A stretch of 31,809 bases of DNA, taken from positions 1 through 31,809 of the IMG/VR virus record IMGVR_UViG_3300017697_000059; one strand, 5' to 3'. This document shows positions 16,166-23,398 of the stretch, in pieces. Positions within the stretch are counted from its first letter, which is position 1. Every line of letters begins with the position of its first letter. Origin of the DNA: a virus. Made by a program: the position numbers and the translations under genes. The notes beneath the pieces were generated by a model. It saw nothing but the letters and a program-made list of their open reading frames with translations, ran no database searches and was not told the origin of the DNA.

Positions 16166-16907
16166 AGGTTTTGTAATATCTGACTTTAGTATTGTACAAA
16201 AATATAAATATAAAAGTTATTCTAGGAACGATGAAGAGGTAAGAACTTACAATGTAAATGGAAAAAAGCATCCGTCTGTTACTACTATTTTATCAGCAAC
16301 ACAAAGTAAAGAAAAAATGAAGTCGTTAGAGCAATGGCGTAAAAGAGTTGGACAGGAACAAGCTACACGAATCACGATAGACGCAGCCAGACGAGGAACT
16401 GAGATGCACTTAGTTTTAGAAAAGTATTGTCAAGCTAAACCTTATTTAAATATTACACCACAAGGTAATCAGTCAAGATTAATGGCTCATAGGATTGTAG
16501 AAAATTTAGGTAAATTAAAAGAAGTATGGGGCAGTGAAGTTAATTTAATGTACGAAGATTATTGTCCTTCCTTATATCCAGATCCTAAAAAAATGGCTTG
16601 GGCTGGTATGACTGATTTAGTGGGGTTATATGATGATAAACCTACCATTATAGATTTTAAACAATCTAATAAATTAAAAAGAGAAGATTGGATTGAGGAT
16701 TATTATTATCAAATTGCAGCATATTCTATTGCTCATAAGGCGTACTATGGTGAGATAACACAAGGTTTAATTTGTATTTGTACAAAAGATTTTGTGTACC
16801 AACAATTTATAATGGATGAAAAAAAATTATTAGAGTACGAAAATAAATGGTTTGATAGAGCTTATGAGTACTATAAAAAGTTAAGTACCTCTTCTCCTAA
16901 AGTTTGA
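16143..16907 (+). CDS. PD-(D/E)XK exonuclease, Cas4/RecB-like
   Basis: The start is taken as ATG 16143 (254 aa), 23 bases inside the preceding gene. The product has the Cas4/RecB nuclease signature in order: H89 in GTEMHLVLEKY, D158 in WAGMTDLVGLY, D171-x-K173 in TIIDFKQSNK, and the Q190-x3-Y194 motif in YYYQIAAYSIAHKAY. These bind Mg2+ and cut DNA ends, a role used in phage recombination, replication or host DNA breakdown. The four-cysteine iron-sulfur cluster of cellular Cas4 is not evident. The 3' end overlaps the convergent SNF2 helicase gene by 37 bases, an unusual tail-to-tail arrangement here. Confidence 0.85.
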   Translation: MQIKRKNKGFVISDFSIVQKYKYKSYSRNDEEVRTYNVNGKKHPSVTTILSATQSKEKMKSLEQWRKRVGQEQATRITIDAARRGTEMHLVLEKYCQAKPYLNITPQGNQSRLMAHRIVENLGKLKEVWGSEVNLMYEDYCPSLYPDPKKMAWAGMTDLVGLYDDKPTIIDFKQSNKLKREDWIEDYYYQIAAYSIAHKAYYGEITQGLICICTKDFVYQQFIMDEKKLLEYENKWFDRAYEYYKKLSTSSPKV

Positions 16908-18274
16908 GCAGACATTTTCTTTTTTTCATTTAAAGCTTTTATTATAAACTCATCTATAGTTCCTTTAGTGACTAAGTCAATATAAGCAACACTATTTTTT
17001 TGACCATGTCTATGTGCTCGATCCTCGGACTGCTCTCTTAACGTCAAGTCATAACTATTACTAAAATAAATTACTGTAGTAGCTGCTGTAAGATTTAGTC
17101 CATATCCTCCTGTAGATGGATTACCTACAAAAAATCTTGTTTTAGAATCATTCTGAAAAGCCTCTACTGCTTGGTCTCTATCTTTAACATTAACAGCTCC
17201 GTAAATAGCTACTGTTTTATCTAAAGGATATTTCTTTCTAAGAACTTGTATTATCTGTTCTAAATTATGTATATAGTTTGCCCATATAATAACCTTACCT
17301 TCAGCCTCATCTATAATATTACATAACTCAGCTATTTTAGGTGTATCAAATGATTCCTTTTGACCTTTATCCGAAACAAAAAAACCACAAGTAACTTGAT
17401 GCAATCTTAAAAGCTCTGTTAATTTATTTGTATAACTTGCTTCTTTATCTTGAAAAATAGCTCTGGCATATTTCTTTAAACTTGTATAACATTCTAATTG
17501 TTCTTTAGACATGCCTAATAATCTTTTAGAGAAAACTTTTGGTGGTAAATCAAAACAATCTTCTTTTTTTACTCTTGATGAAAAACTTTTTATCTTACCT
17601 TCTAATTCTGATAAATTTGTAAAATACATAGGTATCATAATTTGTCTATTACCTTCATTACTTAAAGGTCTCATTGCACAATACCTTGCACGAAAAGCAT
17701 AATAACTTTTATAACCTAATAAACCAGGTTTTAAAAATTCACATTGACTATATAAATCTAAAGGGCTTTTTGTAGTAGGTGAACCAGTCATTCCTCTTTT
17801 ATATTTTACTTTTAAACTAATCTTAATTATATTTTTTGTTCTTTTTGCTTTATGGTTTTTAATAGTAGTGCACTCATCTACCGCCATAAACATAGTATCT
17901 TTTTTACTATCTATAAGTTTTTTTGCAACTCTTACACCAGACACATGAGACAAAGCCTCTACGTTCATAATGTACCAATTTAATTTACCTTTTTCATAAT
18001 AATCAAAATTATCTTTTTTATATATATGTGTTTTGTTTTGTGTTGAGCTGTGTATTTCAATTTCTTTCTTCCAATTGTGTGTAATACTATTTGGAACTAT
18101 TATTAATACTGTATCTACTTTTTTGTTATTATATAAATAAACAGCGTTATCAATTGCAACTTTAGTTTTACCTGTACCCATACCCATTAAGAACAAAAAG
18201 TACTCTTTTTCTGCACCTTTTATAAGGGCTTGTCTTTGATGTTCAAATGGTTTTGTTTTATAAATGTGTGTCAT
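16871..18274 (-). CDS. SNF2-family SF2 helicase
   Basis: The 467-aa product (from ATG 18274) shows FEHQRQAL at the front, Walker A GMGTGKT (31-37), LIIVPNSITHNWKKE (Ia), motif II DECT (133-136) in place of the usual DEAH/DEGH, TGSPTT (motif III, about 164-169), VIIWANY (IV), GYGLNLTAATTVIYFS (V) and QSEDRAHRHGQ (VI). It is an ATP-driven DNA translocase, probably acting in replication or repair with the adjacent nuclease. It is the only large minus-strand gene. The first ATG (18280) sits one base after the -10 box, so ATG 18274, where RNA should begin, is preferred. Upstream TTG starts are unlikely. Confidence 0.88.
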   Translation of the reverse strand: MTHIYKTKPFEHQRQALIKGAEKEYFLFLMGMGTGKTKVAIDNAVYLYNNKKVDTVLIIVPNSITHNWKKEIEIHSSTQNKTHIYKKDNFDYYEKGKLNWYIMNVEALSHVSGVRVAKKLIDSKKDTMFMAVDECTTIKNHKAKRTKNIIKISLKVKYKRGMTGSPTTKSPLDLYSQCEFLKPGLLGYKSYYAFRARYCAMRPLSNEGNRQIMIPMYFTNLSELEGKIKSFSSRVKKEDCFDLPPKVFSKRLLGMSKEQLECYTSLKKYARAIFQDKEASYTNKLTELLRLHQVTCGFFVSDKGQKESFDTPKIAELCNIIDEAEGKVIIWANYIHNLEQIIQVLRKKYPLDKTVAIYGAVNVKDRDQAVEAFQNDSKTRFFVGNPSTGGYGLNLTAATTVIYFSNSYDLTLREQSEDRAHRHGQKNSVAYIDLVTKGTIDEFIIKALNEKKKMSAQTLGEEVLNFL

Positions 18275-18281
18275 TATCATA

Positions 18282-18310
18282 ATTCTAGGATTTTTTGGTT
18301 GACATTGCAA
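18282..18310 (-). promoter_or_regulatory. Minus-strand promoter TTGCAA-N17-TAGAAT for the helicase
   Basis: Read on the minus strand, TTGCAA (18310-18305) is followed after 17 bases by TAGAAT (18287-18282). The expected transcript start is at 18275-18274, on the helicase ATG, which suggests a leaderless mRNA; no Shine-Dalgarno is present. Confidence 0.5.
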
Positions 18311-18332
18311 GAATTAAAAATTAGGGTATACA
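18305..18332 (+). promoter_or_regulatory. Plus-strand promoter TTGCAA-N16-TATACA
   Basis: The same palindromic TTGCAA (18305-18310) serves as -35 for TATACA (18327-18332), 16 bases on. An overlapping TTGACA at 18299-18304 is 22 bases from this -10, too far. The transcript would begin near ATTAACGGAGG, giving a short leader with GGAGG before ATG 18349. Confidence 0.5.
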
Positions 18333-18348
18333 ATTAACGGAGGTAAAC

Positions 18349-18936
18349 ATGAATCAAGAAGAAGTAAAACTAGAAGTTAATATTGGAGATGACGATTTAA
18401 AAGATTTAAAGTATTTAATTGAATCAATGGTGAAGAATGAAAAAACTATTAAAGATTTAGAATCAGCTCTCTCTGAATTAAAGCAACAACAGCGACAATT
18501 ATCTGAAGTAGATGTACCCACTAAAATGAAAGATATGGGTATGCAAGAGTTTGTCACTGATAAAGGAGTGAAGGTTAAAGTCAAAAGTTTTTACACAGGC
18601 TATATACCTACTTTAAAAGCTAGTGCTAAAAGTCCAGAACTAGCTGAACGTAGGGAAGCTTGTTTAAAGTATTTAAGTGAAAACGGACACGACTCCTTAA
18701 TCAAGAACGAGTTGGCTATAACATTTTCTAAAGGTCAAGACAACGAAGCTAAGAGTGTCAAGGCTGACTTAGAGAATAAAGGCTACCCCGTAACATTAGA
18801 TCCTTCAGTAAATGCAGCCACTTTAAAAGCACATATTAATGTGATTAAAAAAGATAATGGTGAATTTAATGATGAGTTATTTAATGTTTTTTATAAAACC
18901 GAAACTAAATTAACGAAAGGAAAGAATGATGAGTAA
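18349..18936 (+). CDS. Coiled-coil protein of unknown function, 195 aa
   Basis: GGAGG seven bases upstream gives a clear start. The N-terminal 55 residues are an acidic coiled coil (DDDLKDLKYLIESMVKNEKT, then LESALSELKQQQRQLSEVD). A mixed alpha/beta part follows (KGVKVKVKSFYTGYIPTLKA, GHDSLIKNELAITFSKG) and a C-terminal NAATLKAHINVIKKDNGEF. Proteins of this kind precede SSB-like and primase genes in some marine phages, but I cannot name the family. It is the first gene of the rightward replication operon and overlaps the SSB-like gene by 11 bases, so a role at the replication fork is likely by context. Confidence 0.6.
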   Translation: MNQEEVKLEVNIGDDDLKDLKYLIESMVKNEKTIKDLESALSELKQQQRQLSEVDVPTKMKDMGMQEFVTDKGVKVKVKSFYTGYIPTLKASAKSPELAERREACLKYLSENGHDSLIKNELAITFSKGQDNEAKSVKADLENKGYPVTLDPSVNAATLKAHINVIKKDNGEFNDELFNVFYKTETKLTKGKNDE

Positions 18937-19714
18937 AGTAGCAGTTAAACAAGAAAGTACTCCAGCTATTAATACAGATAGTTGGATTGAAGATGCTGGA
19001 ATGGGTATTGAGTCAGCTTCGTCTGATGAATTTAAATTACCTTTAATTAAAATATTATATTCTAGTAACATGCCAGATATAGAAACTACCGTGCAAGGTA
19101 CACCTGTAGCTGAGGGTTGTATTTTTAATCAAACAAGTGAGAAAGCTTATGATGGTAAACAAGGCTTTAGAGTTGTTCCTGTTTATTACAAAAGAAGTTT
19201 TAATGAATGGAAAGAAATGGAAGAAGGTAATAATAGACCTGTAGCCGTTCATAAGGATAAGCCCGCTGGTTTAAGTAGAAGTGGTAATAAAGATGTATTG
19301 CCTAACGGTAATTATGTTGAAGATACTGGTAACTGGTTTGTAATGGTCATTGACGATAACGATCATGTTATAGATCAAGGAATGATAACCATGAAATCTA
19401 CTCAAAAGAAAAAGAGTAATGAATGGTTACAGAAATTGAAAAGTAACATTATAGTTAAAGATGGTAAGAGTTTAATACCACCTGGATACATGACTGTGTA
19501 TAAATTAAATACACATAGACAGGAATCAGGTAAATATAAATTCTTTGGATGGCAAATTAAGTTTGAGAGTTATCTTAAAAAAGAGGAGACTATATCTCAA
19601 ACAAAGTCTTTTGCACATTTAGCCAAGGACTTTAATCTATACTACGAGGCTGAATCATTAGATGGTTCTGCTCCTAGTACAACTGAGAAAAGTAGCGACA
19701 AAGTACCGTTCTAA
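18926..19714 (+). CDS. Putative single-stranded DNA-binding protein
   Basis: The 262-aa product has a beta-rich central region (EFKLPLIKILYSSNMP, FRVVPVYYKRSFNEW, NWFVMVIDDNDHVIDQGMIT, PPGYMTVYKLNTHR, KYKFFGWQIKFESY) and a disordered Ser/Thr/Asp tail ending DKVPF. Bacterial and phage SSBs end in an acidic tip finishing Pro-Phe that docks replication partners, so the tail and the place just before the primase support an SSB function. No textbook OB-fold signature was recognised, so this is a functional inference. Two ATGs in tandem (18926, 18929) are possible starts. Its stop shares a base with the primase start. Confidence 0.55.
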   Translation: MMSKVAVKQESTPAINTDSWIEDAGMGIESASSDEFKLPLIKILYSSNMPDIETTVQGTPVAEGCIFNQTSEKAYDGKQGFRVVPVYYKRSFNEWKEMEEGNNRPVAVHKDKPAGLSRSGNKDVLPNGNYVEDTGNWFVMVIDDNDHVIDQGMITMKSTQKKKSNEWLQKLKSNIIVKDGKSLIPPGYMTVYKLNTHRQESGKYKFFGWQIKFESYLKKEETISQTKSFAHLAKDFNLYYEAESLDGSAPSTTEKSSDKVPF

Positions 19715-21297
19715 TGCAAGAACAATTGTTTAAACTTTTTGCTTCAGGCGAGAAGTCATTTGTAAAGCTTTCCCTTACGGGGGAAAGCGATACAAGTGGC
19801 AAGAAGGAAGCTAAATATATCACGATACACGAGCCAGTTACTTCTGATATTTGGAAAGACCATCTAGATGGTAAGTATGGTATAGGTCTAAGACCAGAGT
19901 TCGGGGATGAGTGTATGTGGAGTTGTATAGATTTAGATCCTGTTGATTACAAAAATTATTCTGCTCAAAAGTATGTAGATATTATTAATAAATATAATTT
20001 ACCTTTTGTGCCTATTTTATCTAAGTCTGGCGGTCTACACTTTTTTGTGTTTTTTACCGAAGCTATAAAGATAGACAAAGTAAAAGAAAAGTTACAAGAA
20101 TTTAATGAACAATATTTTATGGCTAATGAAATTTACCCATGTAATAAAACTATAAACATGCCTTATTTTAACATGAACGCTACTATGGAATTTGCTTACA
20201 ATAGTAATGGTACTCCAGTATTAGTTGGTCAATTTTTAGATATAGCTAAGAGCAAAGTAATTACACCAAAAGATTTTTTGAATTATAAAGTACAAGATCA
20301 TGAAGTAGAAAGAGATTGGAAACACTATCCTCCTTGCGTACAAAAACTAGTACAAGATGGTTGGGCTGGTAAAAATAGACATCAGTATTTATATAACGTC
20401 ACAGTTTTAGAGATTAAAAAAAGAGTTGGTATCAACTACGTTGATTTAGATGAAATCATGCAAGATAGAAATAGAACTATTTTTACTACACCTTTACCAC
20501 CTACTGAAGTATCTCAAATAGCAAAAAGTGTTCACAAAGATGGTTATGGTTATCAATGTCCCCCAAAGCATACTGAGTACCAACCCATATGTAATATGGA
20601 GATGTGTAAGACTCGTAAACTTGGTAGAGGAGAAGAAACTCCAGCAATTATAGATAAGTTTACAAATATAACTTACGTTCAAGATACTAAAAATGTATGG
20701 TTTGAATTTGATTATGAAGGACATCACATTACTGTAACTCCAGATGATATGAAGGACGAAAAAAGTTGGAGAGTTAAATTATTAAGGTACAGAGTATTTT
20801 GGTTGACCTTACCCAAGAACAGAAAAGGACCAAGTATGTATGAACTTTTAATGAAAGCTATAGTAGAAAAATCAGTAGAAAGTACAGATCATAAGTATGA
20901 GGACAGTTTAGAAGAAGAAAGGTACGAAGTATTAAAGAAGTTTTTTGAAAGTCATATAGAACAAGATAGGTTTGAAAAACTTAAAGATGGTTATGTGGTT
21001 CTAGATAGTAATACAAATATATGTTACTTTAAGAAGATAACCCTAGCTAGTTTTTTACAGAAGAGTGGTACAAAAAGTTTTAGCAATCCTATGGCAGCAT
21101 TAAATTTATTAGATTGTAAGAGAATTGATTATCATGAAGGTGAAAAAAACGTATGGACTGTAGAGATGCCAGAGTTTGTTAAACATAAAACAGTGAAGAA
21201 AAAAGAAAATAAAAAAGAAATGAGTGAGATGGATGACGAATACCACACAAAATTCAGAGCTTCAAAAGCACAAAGCTCTATACAAAAAAACGATTAA
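19714..21297 (+). CDS. Archaeo-eukaryotic-type primase (PrimPol-like)
   Basis: The 527-aa product has the AEP catalytic signature: D73-x-D75 in WSCIDLDPVDY, and S105-x-x-x-H109 in LSKSGGLHFFVFF, with an NTP-binding-like YGIGLRPEFGDE before it. After the catalytic core, WAGKNRHQYLYNVTVLEIKKRVG (about 217-239) resembles a PriCT-type helical region. A probable zinc site uses C282, H286, C293 and C298 (YQCPPKHTEYQPICNMEMCK) as seen near the middle of phage primases. It would make primers for the family A polymerase encoded downstream. The C-terminus is Lys/Glu-rich. The helicase gene begins inside its last 65 bases in another frame. Confidence 0.8.
   Translation: MQEQLFKLFASGEKSFVKLSLTGESDTSGKKEAKYITIHEPVTSDIWKDHLDGKYGIGLRPEFGDECMWSCIDLDPVDYKNYSAQKYVDIINKYNLPFVPILSKSGGLHFFVFFTEAIKIDKVKEKLQEFNEQYFMANEIYPCNKTINMPYFNMNATMEFAYNSNGTPVLVGQFLDIAKSKVITPKDFLNYKVQDHEVERDWKHYPPCVQKLVQDGWAGKNRHQYLYNVTVLEIKKRVGINYVDLDEIMQDRNRTIFTTPLPPTEVSQIAKSVHKDGYGYQCPPKHTEYQPICNMEMCKTRKLGRGEETPAIIDKFTNITYVQDTKNVWFEFDYEGHHITVTPDDMKDEKSWRVKLLRYRVFWLTLPKNRKGPSMYELLMKAIVEKSVESTDHKYEDSLEEERYEVLKKFFESHIEQDRFEKLKDGYVVLDSNTNICYFKKITLASFLQKSGTKSFSNPMAALNLLDCKRIDYHEGEKNVWTVEMPEFVKHKTVKKKENKKEMSEMDDEYHTKFRASKAQSSIQKND
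19821..19837 (+). repeat. CACGATACACGAGCCAG, dispersed 17-mer family
   Basis: One mismatch from the copy at 4811-4827. It lies in the primase gene at residues 37-41 (TIHEP), before the catalytic motifs. Confidence 0.6.
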
Positions 21298-22858
21298 GAT
21301 ATTTGGTCCTCCTGGTACAGGAAAGACACATACCTTAGTTGAAAGAGTTTTAAAAGGACACATAGCTAGAGGTGTTAAACCTATTGACATGGCTTTTATA
21401 TCTTTTACCAATAAAGCTGTTAACACGGCTGTGGACAGAACTATTAAAGCTTTTCCACAATATGATTCGGATGACTTTGCTAGGTTTAAAACATTACATA
21501 AATTTTGTAGACGTTACTTTGAGGAAGAAGTTTTTGATCCTAAAGCTTGTATGTTGGATTATGCTCTTCAAGCTAAGATCATTAAAACTTCTGATCAAAG
21601 ATTATCTGATGATAACTTTACTTATAAAGATTGGTCTTTAGGTGTTTATGATAAATCAAGAAACATGATGCAAGATCCAATTATTACATATAAAAGAGAA
21701 CAGTATAAGTTAGACAGTTTAGATATTTATTTAAGAAAGATTGATACTTATAAGCATTATAAAAAAGATAGTTTTATAGATTTTACTGACATGATTGAAA
21801 GAACAATAGACGAGGTAGACTTTCCCGAACTACAAGTATTAATATTAGATGAAGCTCAAGATTTTACACCTTTACAATGGAGTGTGTTATATAAATTAGC
21901 TCAGAAAGCAAAAAGAGTTTATCTTGCTGGTGATGATGACCAAGGCATATATAAATTTAATGGAAGTGACCCTAAGTATTTTACTAAGTATTTCCCGGGG
22001 CGTAAGGTTATACTGAGAAAAACAAGAAGGTTTGGTGAAGCTATACATCATTTTAGTCAAGTGATAAGAAGAGGTATAGTAGATAGTATAGAAAAAGATT
22101 ACCATCACTTAGAAAAAGATGGTTATGTGAAAAGATATTTAAATTTTGCAGAGATACCAATAGCAGAGTTACCTGGAACTTGGTATATATTGGGTAGGGT
22201 TAATACCACTGTTAACGAACTAAGAGCTTCTGCAAAGGACGCTGGCTTGTATTATTCAGATAACAAAGGTAATAAATCATTTGATACAAAACAATGGCAA
22301 GCTATAAAATCTTGGACAAGAGTAGCAAAAGGTGAGGCTATTACAAAGAAAGATGCTGAAAATATGATGAAGTATATAAGAGAGATCAAAGATCATAGTT
22401 TTAGGCGTTCTGGATTTTGGATAGATTTACCCGATACACAGACTTATGACTTTGATGGTTTATGTGATTGGTGTGGTTTAAATTTAAGTGATCAAGCTGC
22501 AACAAAACCTTGGTGGGAAATACTACTACGTAACTTTACACCTAGTCAAACAGAATACTTTTTACGTTTACTACAAAGATATGGTCAGAAGACTTTAAAC
22601 AATGAACCTAAGATAATTATAGATACAATACACAGTGTTAAGGGTGGTGAAGCTAACAACGTCTTATTGTTTTCCAAAACAAATTGGCCTGCCTCATATA
22701 CAAATAAAAAAAATGCAAGTGACAAGAGTGATGAGAAAAGAGTCTATTATACAGGAGCCACGAGAGCCAGAGACACATTACATATTTTATCTAGTAATTA
22801 CAGATACAATTATCCAATTGGTCAAGATTATTTAATTTATTTACAGGAGAGAAAATAA
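21233..22858 (+). CDS. UvrD/Rep-like SF1 DNA helicase
   Basis: From ATG 21233 (541 aa; GTG 21224 is an alternative) the motifs run in order: Walker A GPPGTGKT (25-32), AFISFTNKAVNTAVDR (Ia, 54-69), DEAQD (206-210, motif II), LAGDDDQGIYKFNGSD (III, 231-246), TIHSVKGGEANNVLL (V, about 465) and YYTGATRARDTLHIL (VI, about 505). It is a complete SF1A helicase, shorter than cellular UvrD (about 720 aa), so the 2B accessory domain is reduced. It probably unwinds DNA at the replication fork or during recombination. It overlaps the primase by 65 bases. Confidence 0.9.
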   Translation: MTNTTQNSELQKHKALYKKTIKIFGPPGTGKTHTLVERVLKGHIARGVKPIDMAFISFTNKAVNTAVDRTIKAFPQYDSDDFARFKTLHKFCRRYFEEEVFDPKACMLDYALQAKIIKTSDQRLSDDNFTYKDWSLGVYDKSRNMMQDPIITYKREQYKLDSLDIYLRKIDTYKHYKKDSFIDFTDMIERTIDEVDFPELQVLILDEAQDFTPLQWSVLYKLAQKAKRVYLAGDDDQGIYKFNGSDPKYFTKYFPGRKVILRKTRRFGEAIHHFSQVIRRGIVDSIEKDYHHLEKDGYVKRYLNFAEIPIAELPGTWYILGRVNTTVNELRASAKDAGLYYSDNKGNKSFDTKQWQAIKSWTRVAKGEAITKKDAENMMKYIREIKDHSFRRSGFWIDLPDTQTYDFDGLCDWCGLNLSDQAATKPWWEILLRNFTPSQTEYFLRLLQRYGQKTLNNEPKIIIDTIHSVKGGEANNVLLFSKTNWPASYTNKKNASDKSDEKRVYYTGATRARDTLHILSSNYRYNYPIGQDYLIYLQERK

Positions 22859-22926
22859 TGGAATTTATTATAGCGTATACAATTATATATACTTTTATAG
22901 GTTTACAAAATGCTGGAGTTTTTTAA
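22858..22926 (+). CDS. 22-aa hydrophobic microprotein candidate
   Basis: The ATG shares its A with the helicase stop (TAATG), and its own stop shares a base with the next ATG (TAATG again), preceded by CAGGAGA 12 bases upstream. The product, MEFIIAYTIIYTFIGLQNAG then VF, is nearly one hydrophobic helix. Exact fit between two genes suggests translation, but a 22-codon frame could be a spacer that carries ribosomes to the next gene. Confidence 0.4.
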   Translation: MEFIIAYTIIYTFIGLQNAGVF

Positions 22927-23099
22927 TGAGTAAATTTGTTATAAATTATAAAATGGAGTTTAAGACTAGACCTAGCAAACATGAAGTAGAAGGTAAGCTA
23001 TGGAATTTGTTAAGTAAAGGTTTTACTTTAAGAACAGTAGAAGAAAACGATTATTATGTAACTAGAAAAGAAGTAAGGGAGAAAAAAAATGTCAAGTAA
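22926..23099 (+). CDS. Small basic phage protein, 57 aa
   Basis: The start overlaps the preceding stop by one base and the stop overlaps the DUF3310 gene by 11 bases. The product reads MSKFVINYKMEFKTRPSKHE then VEGKLWNLLSKGFTLRTVEE, a strand-helix-strand pattern (about residues 3-13, 18-31, 33-47) with a charged tail. No family is recognised. Many phages carry small alpha/beta proteins of this size near nucleotide metabolism and polymerase genes. Its tight coupling to both neighbours is the evidence that it is real. Confidence 0.55.
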   Translation: MSKFVINYKMEFKTRPSKHEVEGKLWNLLSKGFTLRTVEENDYYVTRKEVREKKNVK

Positions 23100-23295
23100 G
23101 GTATGGGATAAAGGTAGTGATCATTATAAAGATTTTAAAATACAACCTTCTAAATTTGTTAACGCTAATGAACTTTTGTTTGCAGAAGGTAATGTTATAA
23201 AGTATATTTGTAGGCATAAACTAAAGGGCAAGAAGGAAGATATTATAAAAGCTATACACTATTGTGAAATGATAATAGAACGTGATTATGAATAA
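23089..23295 (+). CDS. DUF3310-family protein (nucleotide-kinase-associated)
   Basis: The 68-aa product matches the DUF3310 core: SDHYKDFKIQPSKFVNANEL followed by LLFAEGNVIKYICRHKLKGK and EDIIKAIHYCEMIIE. The family occurs alone in many phages and is, as I recall, also found in T7 gp1.7, a nucleotide kinase. Here only the short helical core is present, so catalysis on nucleotides is not assured. GGGAGA precedes the ATG at good spacing. It lies directly before the polymerase region, fitting a role in dNTP supply. The stop overlaps a following 36-codon frame. Confidence 0.8.
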   Translation: MSSKVWDKGSDHYKDFKIQPSKFVNANELLFAEGNVIKYICRHKLKGKKEDIIKAIHYCEMIIERDYE

Positions 23296-23398
23296 TTTTC
23301 AAGGTACAATCATAAGCAAAGATATTTTACTGGCTCTCAGTGGTCATTTAAACGGGTTTTTATCTCAAAGCCTTACTCACAGGGGGTTTTATGAGTAG
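23288..23398 (+). CDS. 36-aa ORF bridging to the polymerase gene
   Basis: This frame starts eight bases before the end of the DUF3310 gene (ATG in GATTATGAATAA) and runs eight bases into the polymerase gene, filling the gap exactly. The product begins MNNFQGTIISKDILLALSGH and ends THRGFYE. No domain is recognised and the ribosome site is poor. The DNA also carries the polymerase ribosome site (AGGGGG) in its last part. It may be a real microprotein or a coupling ORF. Confidence 0.35.
   Translation: MNNFQGTIISKDILLALSGHLNGFLSQSLTHRGFYE

Noticed and set aside
21284-21345. A-AAA-AAC slippery heptamer at the end of the primase gene
   Set aside because: The -1 frame closes after about 15 codons and does not join the helicase frame; the helicase has its own ATG.
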